Assembly: GCF_001879695.1 (NCBI RefSeq)
Contig: NZ_MNBL01000115.1
Span: 28,290 to 92,289 of the forward strand
Source: Nioella sediminis
Lineage (GTDB): Bacteria; Pseudomonadota; Alphaproteobacteria; Rhodobacterales; Rhodobacteraceae
Length of the DNA: 64,000 bases
Direction: 5' to 3'
This document shows positions 34,837 to 43,590 of the stretch, one piece after another. Every line of letters begins with the position of its first letter. Position 1 is the first letter of the stretch. The notes beneath the pieces are model-generated. The model had not been told where the DNA came from. It did not search any database and saw nothing but the letters and a program-made list of their open reading frames with translations. Both the position numbers and the translations under genes were made by a program.

Positions 34837-37803
34837 TTAGCGCATTTCCCGCTCAGGTTGATGCGTTTTCCCTGTTGCGCCCAAGTTCAGCCCCGGGCTC
34901 AGCAGATGCCGGATCAGCGCCACCGGGTGGCTGCGCAGGGTCAGGCGCATGGATACGTAATCCTCCACCACCTGTTCGCCCTCGGTCATTTCGGGCAGCG
35001 TGACCTCGGGTTCCTCGATCGCCTCGCCATCCATGTCACCGGTGAAAAGCGGTAGGGGTTCGGCGGGCAGCAGCGCCTTGGCGGCCCAGAGCGCGTCGCG
35101 CCGCGACAGCCCGATCCCGGCGAAAGCGTCCGCCTCGGCCAGCACCGCCAGCGCGCGGGCGGGCAGACCGGCACGGCGCCACACATCCTCGACCGCTTGG
35201 TAGCCATTGCCGCGCGCGGCGGCCAGCCAGCGGGCGTCCTCCTCTCGCATCGACCGGATCTGCCGAAACCCGAGCCTGAGCGCCAGCCCGCCCCGCCCGT
35301 CGGGTTCCATCACGTTGTCCCAGTAGCTTTCGTTGACATCGACGGGCCGCACCTCGACCCCGTGTTCGCGGGCATCGCGCACAATCTGGGCGGGGGCATA
35401 GAACCCCATGGGCTGCGAATTCAGCAGCGCACAGGCGAAAATGCCGGGGTGGTGGCGCTTGATCCAGCTGGAGGCATAGACCAGCAGGGCAAAACTGGCG
35501 GCATGGCTTTCGGGAAAGCCGTAACTGCCGAACCCCTCTATCTGGGAAAAGCAGCGTGCTGCGAACTCCTCGTCATAGCCCCGCTCGCGCATGCCCCTCA
35601 TGAAAAGCGTGCGGAAATCGCTGACATTGCCATGTTTCTTGAACGTGGCCAGCGACCGCCGCAGCCGGTCCGCCTGATCGGGGGTGAAGCCCGCGCCGAT
35701 AATGGCGATCTGCATCGCCTGTTCCTGGAACAAAGGCACACCGAGCGTCTTGCCCAGAACCGCGCCCAACTCGTCCGAGGGGAAGCTGACCTGTTCTTCC
35801 CCGTTCCGGCGCCGGATGAACGGGTGCACCATGTCGCCCTGAATGGGGCCGGGGCGGATGATGGCGACCTGAATGACGAGGTCATAAAAACAGCGCGGCC
35901 GCATCCGGGGCAGGAAGTTCATCTGCGCGCGGGATTCGACCTGAAAGACGCCAAGCGAGTCCGCCTTGCACAGCATGTCATAGACCGCCGGATCCTCGGG
36001 CGGCAGGGTGGCGAGGCTGTAGTCGGTCTGATGGTGTCGCTCGATCAGATCAAACGCCTTGCGGATGCAGGTCAGCATGCCAAGCGCCAGCACATCGACC
36101 TTGAGGATACCCAAAGCGTCGATATCGTCCTTGTCCCAGCAGATGACGGTGCGATCCTCCATCGTGGCGTTCTCAATGGGCACCAGTTCATCCAGACGCC
36201 CCTCGGTCACGATGAAGCCGCCAACATGCTGGCTGAGGTGCCGGGGAAAGCCCTGGATTTCGCGCACCAACGCCATGGTCTGGCGCAGGCGCGGTTCGGT
36301 CGGGTCGAGCCCCAGTTCGCGCATCCGGGTATCGGCCATGTCACGGCTGCTGCCCCAGCCCCAGATTTGCGAACTGAGCGCGCCGAGGATGTCTTCGCTA
36401 AGCCCCATGGCGCGGCCCACCTCGCGCACCGCGCGCTTGCCCCGGTAGTGGATCACCGTGGCGCAGAGCCCGGCGCGGTGGCGGCCATAGCGTTCGTAGA
36501 TGTGCTGGATCACCTCCTCGCGCCGTTCATGTTCGAAATCCACATCGATATCGGGGGGTTCGTCGCGGGCCTCGCTGACGAAGCGTTCGAACACCATGGT
36601 GCCCACCTCAGGGGAAACCGAGGTCACGCCGAGGCAATAGCAGGTGATGGAATTGGCCGCCGACCCGCGCCCCTGGCAGAGGATGCCGCGCGACCGGGCG
36701 AAGGCGACGATATCGTGGACAGTGAGGAAATAGGGTTCATAGCCAAGCTTGGCGATCAGCCGCAGCTCATGCTCCAGCATCTTCACCGCGCGATCCGGCG
36801 CGCCGGAGGGGTAACGCCATTTCAGCCCCGCGCGCGCCAGCCGTTCCAGCCTTTGCGACGCGGTTTCCCCGCCGCTGATTTCGGAGGGGTATTCGTAGCG
36901 CAGCGAGCCGATATCGAACGTGCAGCGCCCGGCGATACCGAGGGTGCGGTCCACGGCGTCCTCAAAGCCTGCGAAGATCCGGCGTATCTCTCCCTCGCCG
37001 CGCAGGCGCTGTTCGGCATTGGCCTGTGCTTTCGTGCCCAGATCCTCCACCCGGATGCCGAGGCGAATACAGGTCAGAACGTCGGTCAGCCTGCGCCGCG
37101 CCCCGTGATGCATGATCGGCGCGGCGGAGGCGACGGTGGGGATACCCAGTTGCCCCGCCAGCCGGGTGAGCCGTTCGAAGCGCAACCGGTCATGCCCGTC
37201 ATAGGCGGGGGCCATCAGCAGGTGACAGGCGGGGCCAAGGCGGCGCGTGATCTGTTTCGCCTGTGGCACCCAGTCGCCCGCGCCGCGCGGATGGGTCAGG
37301 GCATCTGGCGGGCCGTGGAGGAGCAGCTCCAGCCCGTCGGCGAATTGCCAAAGGTCGGGAAGACCCAGATCGCAGGAGCCTTTCTGGGTCCGCAACCGGC
37401 CTGCCGAGAGCATCCGGCAGAGATTGGCCCACCCACGCCGGTCACGGGGCAGGGCGGTGAGAGTCAGCCCCTCTCGCAGCACCAGCCGTGTGGCGGGCAG
37501 AAGGCGCGGCAGGTGGAAGATCGGGGCGCGGGGCGGATCGGGCAGATGCGCAGGTTTGGGCGGGCCGATTGGGTCCTTGTCTGCTGCCTGCCGTTCGGCG
37601 ATCTGGCGCTTGATCTCTTTCAGTTCTGACCATGCACGAACGATCCCGGCAACCGAGTTCTCATCGGCAATGGCAATGGCCTCCAGCCCCAGCAACGCTG
37701 CCCGGCGTGCATAATCTTCCGGGTGCGAGCCGCCCGTCAGGAAGGTGAAGTTGGAAGTGATAGAGAGTTCCGCGAATCCCATGGCGCGGCACAGTATATT
37801 CAC
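34837..37803 (-). CDS. dnaE2: error-prone DNA polymerase (ImuC-type DnaE2)
   Basis: A 988-residue C-family polymerase for translesion synthesis. The PHP domain starts ELSITSNFTFLTGGSHPEDY. Catalytic-core motifs include RGSAANSITCYCLGVT and PPDIDVDFEHERREEV. PGRP-type segment SYGFPESHAASFALLVYASSW is typical of DnaE2. The C-terminal OB region is shortened relative to DnaE1. The start is a GTG at 37803 behind a purine-rich AAAGAGAA; ATG at 37782 is an alternative that fits homologues. imuA and imuB are not adjacent. Confidence 0.92.
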   Translation of the reverse strand: MNILCRAMGFAELSITSNFTFLTGGSHPEDYARRAALLGLEAIAIADENSVAGIVRAWSELKEIKRQIAERQAADKDPIGPPKPAHLPDPPRAPIFHLPRLLPATRLVLREGLTLTALPRDRRGWANLCRMLSAGRLRTQKGSCDLGLPDLWQFADGLELLLHGPPDALTHPRGAGDWVPQAKQITRRLGPACHLLMAPAYDGHDRLRFERLTRLAGQLGIPTVASAAPIMHHGARRRLTDVLTCIRLGIRVEDLGTKAQANAEQRLRGEGEIRRIFAGFEDAVDRTLGIAGRCTFDIGSLRYEYPSEISGGETASQRLERLARAGLKWRYPSGAPDRAVKMLEHELRLIAKLGYEPYFLTVHDIVAFARSRGILCQGRGSAANSITCYCLGVTSVSPEVGTMVFERFVSEARDEPPDIDVDFEHERREEVIQHIYERYGRHRAGLCATVIHYRGKRAVREVGRAMGLSEDILGALSSQIWGWGSSRDMADTRMRELGLDPTEPRLRQTMALVREIQGFPRHLSQHVGGFIVTEGRLDELVPIENATMEDRTVICWDKDDIDALGILKVDVLALGMLTCIRKAFDLIERHHQTDYSLATLPPEDPAVYDMLCKADSLGVFQVESRAQMNFLPRMRPRCFYDLVIQVAIIRPGPIQGDMVHPFIRRRNGEEQVSFPSDELGAVLGKTLGVPLFQEQAMQIAIIGAGFTPDQADRLRRSLATFKKHGNVSDFRTLFMRGMRERGYDEEFAARCFSQIEGFGSYGFPESHAASFALLVYASSWIKRHHPGIFACALLNSQPMGFYAPAQIVRDAREHGVEVRPVDVNESYWDNVMEPDGRGGLALRLGFRQIRSMREEDARWLAAARGNGYQAVEDVWRRAGLPARALAVLAEADAFAGIGLSRRDALWAAKALLPAEPLPLFTGDMDGEAIEEPEVTLPEMTEGEQVVEDYVSMRLTLRSHPVALIRHLLSPGLNLGATGKTHQPEREMR

Positions 37804-37890
37804 CTTTTGTTCTCTTTTGGAGTCCCGACTGACAGCCCTTCCCTTTGTCGGCCCAAGCGAGGTTCAGGGCACCGTCACCGGCCCGCGGCA

Positions 37891-37910
37891 AAGGCCTTTC
37901 AAAAGGCCTT
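37891..37910. terminator. hairpin after the 165-residue exported protein gene
   Basis: AAGGCCTTTCAAAAGGCCTT forms a 9-bp stem with a CA loop, one base after the stop codon of the gene at 37912-38409 (reverse strand). It resembles the second palindrome of the 7146-7212 element. The rest of 37804-37911 holds the dnaE2 upstream sequence. Confidence 0.55.
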
Positions 37911-37911
37911 C

Positions 37912-38409
37912 CTACCGCCCGGCCTCGCAGGTCTCGCCCCGCATGCAGGCGGTGATCTGGTCAAGGTCCTGCTGTGACGGGTTGTAAATCACCCAAGCCG
38001 GACAGGGACCAATGCCGAGATGATACTGACGGTCTTCGTCCACGCGCAGGAAGGCCAGCACCTCGCGCCCTTCTTCGGGCGGGGCACCACACCAGCTGAG
38101 CACGCAACTCACCCGTACCGTCACCTCCAGCTCCACCGGTGTGCGAAAGCCGACACGGCTGCCAAGATCGCCAAAAAACAGCATCTCGACGCTGTAGGGC
38201 GGCGGTGTATCCGGGTCGTCGGTATCGGGCGGCAAAGGCACATCCGGCCCGTTGCGCAGGAAAGCGCCGCGCACGATCACATAGCGCGCGCTGGCCTCGG
38301 ACGCCTGCCGGTACATCGCGGCGGCATCGAGATAGGCGCAGGACAGGGGCAGCGCGGGGCCGGTTGTGGCGGCGAGGATGGCAAGGGTCAGAAGCAGGCG
38401 GTGGAGCAT
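37912..38409 (-). CDS. exported protein of unknown function
   Basis: A 165-residue protein with a signal peptide (MLHRLLLTLAILAATTGPAL, cut near LPLS). Cysteines in the mature part (SCAYLD, RVSCVLSWCG, IGPCPAW, ACMRGETC) suggest disulfides. A Pro/Asp-rich DPDTPPP segment follows the first third. Not recognised. ATG at 38409 follows GGAGGCC. Confidence 0.7.
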   Translation of the reverse strand: MLHRLLLTLAILAATTGPALPLSCAYLDAAAMYRQASEASARYVIVRGAFLRNGPDVPLPPDTDDPDTPPPYSVEMLFFGDLGSRVGFRTPVELEVTVRVSCVLSWCGAPPEEGREVLAFLRVDEDRQYHLGIGPCPAWVIYNPSQQDLDQITACMRGETCEAGR

Positions 38410-38457
38410 GGCGGCCTCCGGCAAGGGGCGGTCAGGATAGCACGAGCGGGGCCGTGT

Positions 38458-38937
38458 TCACACCAGCCCGAACTCCACCAACACTGCCTGATAGATCGGA
38501 CGCTTGAATTCCACGATGACCTCCAGCAGAGCCGCAGGCTCCATCCAGCGCCACTCGGAAAACTCGACATCCTTATAGGACAGGTCGATCACCGCATCGG
38601 GCGCCTCAAGCCGCATCAGGAACCACATCTGTTTCTGCCCGCGAAACTTGCCGCCCCATCTCTTCCCGGCAATCTCGGAGGGGAAATCATAGGGCAGCCA
38701 GTCAGCAGTCCGCGCGACCAGCGTCACATGATCAGGCGAAACGCCTGTTTCCTCCAGCAACTCGCGCCGGGCGGCGGCCTCGGGCTCCTCGCCCTTGTCG
38801 ACACCGCCCTGAGGCATCTGCCAAGCGGGCACGTCCATATCGGCGCGCTGCCCGGCAAAGACCTGCCCAGCGTGGTTGATCAGAACCACGCCGACGCAGG
38901 GCCGGTAGGGCAGCTTTGCCAGGTCTTCGGGCGTCAT
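38458..38937 (-). CDS. rppH: RNA pyrophosphohydrolase
   Basis: A 159-residue Nudix hydrolase that removes pyrophosphate from 5'-triphosphorylated mRNA to start decay; may also act on dinucleoside polyphosphates. WQMPQGGVDKGEEPEAAARR with ELLEETG is the RppH Nudix box. GKFRGQKQMWFL and the C-terminal KRPIYQAVL are diagnostic. Last gene of the gpmI-envC-ctpA-rppH run; 15 bp after ctpA. Confidence 0.96.
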   Translation of the reverse strand: MTPEDLAKLPYRPCVGVVLINHAGQVFAGQRADMDVPAWQMPQGGVDKGEEPEAAARRELLEETGVSPDHVTLVARTADWLPYDFPSEIAGKRWGGKFRGQKQMWFLMRLEAPDAVIDLSYKDVEFSEWRWMEPAALLEVIVEFKRPIYQAVLVEFGLV

Positions 38938-38952
38938 CGGACCCGCGCCCCC

Positions 38953-40272
38953 TTAACGGGGACGCAGGGCGTTCAGGCCGTGCAGGATGTCGATGGCATA
39001 GGCCAGCTGATAGTCCTGCGCGCGCAGTTCGGCGGTGGCGCGGGCCTGTTCCTGTTCTTCCTCCAGCTGGCGGATTTCATCCTCGGTCAGGGTCGCGTTG
39101 GACAGGGCACCGCGTAGTCCGGCCTCGGTGCGCTGCGGACGGCCATTATCCTCGACCTCACCCACCTCGCGCTGTTCCACAAGGATATCGGGGGCCACGC
39201 CAAGCGCCTGGATCGAGCGACCGGACGGGGTGAAATAGAGCGACGTGGTCAGGCGCATCGCGCCATCGCCCTGCACCGGCATCACCGACTGGACCGAGCC
39301 CTTGCCGAAGCTGTTGGTGCCCACGACGACCGCCCGGCGGTGATCCTGAAGTGCACCGGCCACGATCTCGGAGGCCGAGGCAGAACCGCCATTGATCAGC
39401 ACCACCATGGGCAGCCCGTCGATCAGGTCGCCGGGCGTCGCGTTGTAGCGTTCGCCATCTTCCGGGTTGCGGCCGCGGGTCGACACGATCTCTCCCTGTT
39501 CCAGGAACGCGTCCGAGACGCGAATGGCCTGGGTCAGCAACCCGCCGGGGTTGTTGCGCAAGTCCAGAACCACGCCTTCCAGGTTCTCGATTCCGCCGAC
39601 TTCCTCGATCATCTCTTCCAGCCCGTCGCGCAGGTTCGGATAGGTCTGTTCGGTAAAGCTGGCGATCCTCAGAACGGCGGTGTTGCCTTCCAGACGGTGA
39701 CGCACGGCGGTCAGGCGGATGCGATCGCGCACGATGGTGATGTCGAAGGGTTCATCCTCGCCTTCACGCACGATGGTCAGCACGATTTCAGATCCGATTT
39801 CACCGCGCATCATGTCGACGGCATCTTCCAGGGTCAGGCCAAGCAGCGTGACCCCATCCACATGGGTGATGAAATCGCCGGCCTCGACGCCCGCTTCCAT
39901 GGCGGGGGTGTCGTCCATCGGGGTAATCACACGCACGAAGCCTTCTTCCTGCGTCACCTCTATGCCAAGGCCGCCGAATTCGCCCCGCGTATGGGTCTGC
40001 ATGGATTCATAGTCGCTCGGCGGCAGGTAGGAGCTGTGCGGGTCAAGCGACATCAGCATGCCGTTGATCGCGGCCTCGATCAGCTCTGCCTCGTCCACAT
40101 CTTCGACATAATAGGTGCGGATCCGTTCGAAGACATCGCCGAACAGGTCGAGCTGTTCGTAAACGGTCGAGTTGCGAATGTTCTCCTGGGCGATCAGGGG
40201 ACCGGCGACTTGGGTGGTCAGCAGAATACCCGCCGCGGTGCCGCCAAGGGCCGCCATCATGAACTTCTTCAT
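38953..40272 (-). CDS. ctpA: S41-family C-terminal processing protease
   Basis: A 439-residue periplasmic serine protease. An N-terminal signal/anchor (MKKFMMAALGGTAAGILL) is followed by a PDZ domain around residues 85-165 (FGGLGIEVTQEEGFVRV, DFITHVDGVTL). The Ser-Lys dyad is in GGSASASEIVAGAL and SFGKGSVQ. A Glu-rich helical tail (EDEIRQLEEEQEQARA) ends the protein. It probably trims envelope proteins, perhaps murein hydrolases, consistent with the upstream envC. Confidence 0.95.
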   Translation of the reverse strand: MKKFMMAALGGTAAGILLTTQVAGPLIAQENIRNSTVYEQLDLFGDVFERIRTYYVEDVDEAELIEAAINGMLMSLDPHSSYLPPSDYESMQTHTRGEFGGLGIEVTQEEGFVRVITPMDDTPAMEAGVEAGDFITHVDGVTLLGLTLEDAVDMMRGEIGSEIVLTIVREGEDEPFDITIVRDRIRLTAVRHRLEGNTAVLRIASFTEQTYPNLRDGLEEMIEEVGGIENLEGVVLDLRNNPGGLLTQAIRVSDAFLEQGEIVSTRGRNPEDGERYNATPGDLIDGLPMVVLINGGSASASEIVAGALQDHRRAVVVGTNSFGKGSVQSVMPVQGDGAMRLTTSLYFTPSGRSIQALGVAPDILVEQREVGEVEDNGRPQRTEAGLRGALSNATLTEDEIRQLEEEQEQARATAELRAQDYQLAYAIDILHGLNALRPR

Positions 40273-40284
40273 TCTCTCAAATCC

Positions 40285-41418
40285 TCACTGGTCTTGTGTC
40301 GCAAACCACGCGGTCGGGTCCACGGGCTCTCCGGCCTCTCTCAGTTCCATATAAAGCGTTTCCGACAGCTCTCCACCAGACGCGAGTGGGTCAGAAACGA
40401 TCAATTCTTCGCGGTTTGGCGCTTCGCCGCCCATCAAAGCGACGGGATCGCCCGCTGCCAGCAGGTCTCCGGCCCTAACGAACAGCTCTCCCAGACCTGC
40501 GAGAATCAGCAGATGATCGCCCTGCGGCTCAAGGATGATGACATTGCCATAGTCCAGAAGCGGCCCGGCATAGCGCACAGTGGCATGCCATGGGGCGGAC
40601 ACCAGCGCGCGGGCCTCTGCCGCCAGGATCAGGCCGGGCCGGGTGACGCCCGCTGCATCGGCCTGATTGAAGCCGCGCAGAACGCGCCCCTGCAAAGGCA
40701 AGGGAAGCTGACCCCGCTGATCGGAGAACGAGGGCAGCCTTGTGTCAGCGGCCATTACGTCCAGCGCCCGGATCGCGGTGGCAAAGCTGTCCAGCGTTTC
40801 GGCGCTTTGGGTCAGCTCCAGCAGCGCCTCGGTATCCGAGGCAAAGCGCGGCGGCAGCGTGCGCCGTTCGGCCATCGCCTGGCTAAGCGCAACGCGGGCC
40901 TCCTGCACCCCGGTCAACCCGTCCGACAGCTGGTCCTCAGCCGTTTCCTGAACAGCGCGCAGCAGGGCCAGTTCCTCCAGCTGGCGGCGCAGTTCCATAG
41001 CTTCCGCCGCCACGGCGGGGGTGACCTCGGACACGATCATGCCGGACCGTGCGGTGCCGACAGGGCCATTGGGGTGGATCAGCAGCAGCGGCGCGGGCGC
41101 GGCCTGCATGGATTGCAGAACCCCCAGAAGACGGCCCAACCGTTCCTGTTCCGCCTCGAAGACGACGGTAATGGACTGCTCCCGGATTGCCGCCCGCCGC
41201 ATCCCTTCGCGCAGAGCCGACAGGCCTTCCTCATAGGCGCGGATGGTTTCCGTCAGCGCATCGACCCGGTCGCGCGCATCGTCAGCCTCGGCCATCGTCA
41301 GCGCGGCGCGTTCCAGCATCTGGGCGGCGCGTTGCGCGGTCAGGGCAGGGTCAGTGGTCTGCGCCGATGCAACAGACCCAAACGCACAAAGCACCGTGAT
41401 CAGCGCCAGAAGCCTCAT
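40285..41418 (-). CDS. envC: murein hydrolase activator (EnvC-like)
   Basis: A 377-residue exported protein. Signal peptide MRLLALITVLCAFGSVASA. Residues about 25-230 are coiled-coil; residues about 255-375 form a degenerate LytM (M23) domain (PLQGRVLRGFNQADAAG, LLDYGNVIILEPQGDHLLIL). Zinc ligands of active peptidases are missing, as in EnvC and NlpD, which activate amidases rather than cut wall themselves. ATG overlaps the gpmI stop codon (ATGA). Confidence 0.9.
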   Translation of the reverse strand: MRLLALITVLCAFGSVASAQTTDPALTAQRAAQMLERAALTMAEADDARDRVDALTETIRAYEEGLSALREGMRRAAIREQSITVVFEAEQERLGRLLGVLQSMQAAPAPLLLIHPNGPVGTARSGMIVSEVTPAVAAEAMELRRQLEELALLRAVQETAEDQLSDGLTGVQEARVALSQAMAERRTLPPRFASDTEALLELTQSAETLDSFATAIRALDVMAADTRLPSFSDQRGQLPLPLQGRVLRGFNQADAAGVTRPGLILAAEARALVSAPWHATVRYAGPLLDYGNVIILEPQGDHLLILAGLGELFVRAGDLLAAGDPVALMGGEAPNREELIVSDPLASGGELSETLYMELREAGEPVDPTAWFATQDQ

Positions 41419-42932
41419 GCAAACAGGCACTTTCCGGTCATCTCCTCAGGGGGCTGCAACCCCATCAGCCGCAGCACCGTCGGCGCCAGATCCGCCAGCC
41501 GCCCGTCCTGCATGGTCACGTCCTCCGGCCCGCCAAACAGGATCACCGGCACCGGGTTCAGCGTATGCGCCGTGTGCGGCCCGCCGGTTTCCGGGTCGAT
41601 CATCATGTCGCAATTGCCATGATCAGCCGTGACGATCATCGCGCCGCCCACCTTTTCCAGCGCCGCAACCGCCGCGCTCAGCCCCTTATCCACCGCCTCG
41701 CAGGCCTTCACGGCAGCGGGAATGATGCCAGTATGCCCCACCATGTCGGGGTTGGCGTAGTTCACGACGATCAGGTCGTATTGCTTCTCGATCGCGTCCA
41801 CGAGATGCGCTGTCACCTCGCCCGCCGACATCTCTGGCTGCAGGTCATAGGTCGCCACCTTGGGCGATTTCGGCATGTAGCGATCCTCGCCCGCCACAGG
41901 GTCTTCCTTGCCGCCATTGAGGAAGAAGGTGACATGCGGATATTTCTCGGTTTCCGCGATATGGAACTGGGTGCGGCCATGGCTGGCGACCCATTCGGCA
42001 AGGGTGTTGACGATGTCCTGCTTGGGGAAAATCACGTCGAGATAGGCGTTGTGCCGGTCGGAATATTCCACCATCCCGCAGGTCGCAGCCCAGTTGGGGC
42101 GGGCGGAAATGTCGAACTCAGCGAATGTCGGATCGGCCAGCGCGGCAAGGATTTCCCGCGCGCGGTCGGCGCGGAAGTTGAGGAACAGAAGGCCGTCGCC
42201 ATCGTGCGGTTTCTGATAGCCGGCGATCCGGGTTGCGGTGATGAATTCGTCGTTTTCACCCCGTTCATAAGCGGCCTGAATGGCGGCCTCCGCACTGGCC
42301 GCTTCGTGGCCTTTCCCCTCAATAACAAGATCATAGCCCTGCTGCACGCGTTCCCACCGGTTATCGCGGTCCATGGCGTAGTAGCGACCGATCAGACTGC
42401 CGATATGGGCGCCTTCGGGAAGGGCTTGATCAAAGGCGGTCACGGCGTCAATCGCGGAGCGCGGGGCGACGTCGCGACCATCGGTAATTGCATGAATTTG
42501 CACGGGAATCCCGGCAGCCGTCAGGGCGCGGGCGGTTTCCAGGATGTGGCTCTCGTGGCTATGCACACCGCCGGGGCTGGTAAGGCCGGAGACATGCGCA
42601 ACACCGCCGGTTTTCTTCATCTTTTCAATGAATTGCAGCAAAGCAGGGCGCTCTCGATAGCTGCCATCCTCGATCGCAAGATCAATCTGCCCCAGATCCA
42701 TCGCCACGACACGCCCCGCGCCAATATTGGTGTGACCCACTTCGGAGTTGCCCATCTGCCCCGTGGGCAGGCCCACATCGGGCCCGTAGGTGATCAGCGT
42801 GGCGTTCGGACAGGTCGCCATAAGCCTGTCAAAACAAGGGGTTGCGGCGAGATACGGGGCGTTTCCCGGCCCATCTGGCGCCAGACCCCAACCATCGAGA
42901 ATGCACAGGACGACAGGTTTGGGCACGGCCAT
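41415..42932 (-). CDS. gpmI: 2,3-bisphosphoglycerate-independent phosphoglycerate mutase
   Basis: A 505-residue glycolytic enzyme that interconverts 3- and 2-phosphoglycerate. Metal-binding LCILDGWGL is at the N-terminus and the phosphoserine nucleophile lies in MGNSEVGHTNIGAG near residue 65. TADHGNCDMM and GGPHTAHTLNPVP mark the phosphatase domain. ATG at 42932 follows AAGGGG. First gene of the operon with envC, ctpA and rppH. Confidence 0.97.
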   Translation of the reverse strand: MAVPKPVVLCILDGWGLAPDGPGNAPYLAATPCFDRLMATCPNATLITYGPDVGLPTGQMGNSEVGHTNIGAGRVVAMDLGQIDLAIEDGSYRERPALLQFIEKMKKTGGVAHVSGLTSPGGVHSHESHILETARALTAAGIPVQIHAITDGRDVAPRSAIDAVTAFDQALPEGAHIGSLIGRYYAMDRDNRWERVQQGYDLVIEGKGHEAASAEAAIQAAYERGENDEFITATRIAGYQKPHDGDGLLFLNFRADRAREILAALADPTFAEFDISARPNWAATCGMVEYSDRHNAYLDVIFPKQDIVNTLAEWVASHGRTQFHIAETEKYPHVTFFLNGGKEDPVAGEDRYMPKSPKVATYDLQPEMSAGEVTAHLVDAIEKQYDLIVVNYANPDMVGHTGIIPAAVKACEAVDKGLSAAVAALEKVGGAMIVTADHGNCDMMIDPETGGPHTAHTLNPVPVILFGGPEDVTMQDGRLADLAPTVLRLMGLQPPEEMTGKCLFA

Positions 42933-43036
42933 GAGAGACCCCTTTTTCACAACACTCCCCCGCGTTCTAGGCCCGCCGGGAGGTACACGCAATCCCTACA
43001 GGGTGGGTTCGGAATGCGCCCCGAAAGAGGGGGGTG

Positions 43037-43069
43037 CCCCCCGTACACCCCCCGTACACCCCCTGTACA
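43037..43069. repeat. three 11-bp tandem repeats
   Basis: CCCCCCGTACA occurs twice and CCCCCTGTACA once, head to tail at 43037-43047, 43048-43058 and 43059-43069. A decayed fourth unit (CCGGGCGTGCA) follows at 43070-43080. The 11-bp period places each GTAC on roughly the same helix face. Confidence 0.85.
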
Positions 43070-43309
43070 CCGGGCGTGCAGACGCAAAGGGGCGGTTGAG
43101 ACGTCGATACGAACCAGAAATCGGTGAGAACGACTGGCCCGAGCCCCGATGTCACTCCACCCTTCGGCAGAAACCGTCTGTTCCGACCAGAAACACCTTC
43201 GCAGGTGCCCTGATTGAGAGGGTGTGATCACTCGCGCTGTTCCACCGCGCTTTGACCAGTGAACGTTGATCGAGGAGCTGGAACGCTCTGCACCAAGGGA
43301 TCATCTGAC

Positions 43310-43382
43310 GGGACTCCTGTCGGTGACCCCTGGAGTCCCTCATCAAGCAAAAAGGCCCCGGCATTCTCGCGCGGGGCCTTTT
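43310..43382 (+). ncRNA. candidate small RNA 3' part with terminator
   Basis: GGGACTCC (43310-43317) pairs with GGAGTCCC (43332-43339). Eleven bases later AAAAGGCCCCG (43350-43360) pairs with CGGGGCCTTTT (43372-43382), a strong intrinsic terminator with A and T tracts on both sides, so it could work in either direction. No gene ends within 400 bp on either strand, so what is being terminated is probably an untranslated RNA. The 5' end and promoter were not identified. Confidence 0.45.
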
Positions 43383-43390
43383 CTGTTTGG

Positions 43391-43468
43391 TGTAGTCCCC
43401 CGGCGGACCGGACTGGGTGGGGGCAAGAAAACCGATCCGCCGGGGGCGAGACAATGCTCGTCACTACA
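43391..43468. other. branched secondary-structure element
   Basis: TGTAGT (43391-43396) pairs with ACTACA (43463-43468). Inside, CCCCCGGCGGA (43397-43407) pairs with TCCGCCGGGGG (43436-43446), and CGAG (43447-43450) pairs with CTCG (43457-43460). These nest as a three-way junction. On the reverse strand the element would be followed by the terminator hairpin at 43350-43382, making a compact small-RNA candidate. Confidence 0.5.
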
Positions 43469-43590
43469 AGGTTATGTTTGGCGTCGTGGCAGGGCGAATT
43501 GAGGGAGGACGCGAGAAAATCCAGCGGCTCTTTCGTGGCAATTGCAGGGCAGGTCTTGATAAGTCGCGACATGAGGGCCAAGCTCGCATC

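Larger units (their letters stand above)
42933..43590. other. 658-bp structured intergenic region
   Basis: Between gpmI and the DUF2794 gene no coding region was supported. The open frames here are short, mutually overlapping and unlike known proteins. The region holds an 11-bp tandem repeat (43037-43069), a hairpin (43310-43339), a strong terminator-like hairpin (43350-43382) and a branched fold (43391-43468). It probably encodes a non-coding RNA or a long leader of the DUF2794 gene. Confidence 0.6.

Noticed and set aside
35197..37629. 810-codon open frame opposite dnaE2
   Set aside because: Antisense to a full-length polymerase with all motifs intact; no independent signal.
37804..37870. 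possible LexA/SOS box before dnaE2
   Set aside because: Only a single GTTC half-site is present (GTTC-N7-GAGT); the alphaproteobacterial GTTC-N7-GTTC pattern is not met.
43230..43390. tRNA, 4.5S RNA or 6S RNA in the gpmI spacer
   Set aside because: No TTCRA T-loop with CCA-type ends, no GGAAGCAGC-type SRP loop and no recognisable 6S bubble were found; only generic hairpins are present.
43417..43590. upstream extension of the DUF2794 frame
   Set aside because: It runs through the branched structured element and has no homology; the family begins at about 43591.
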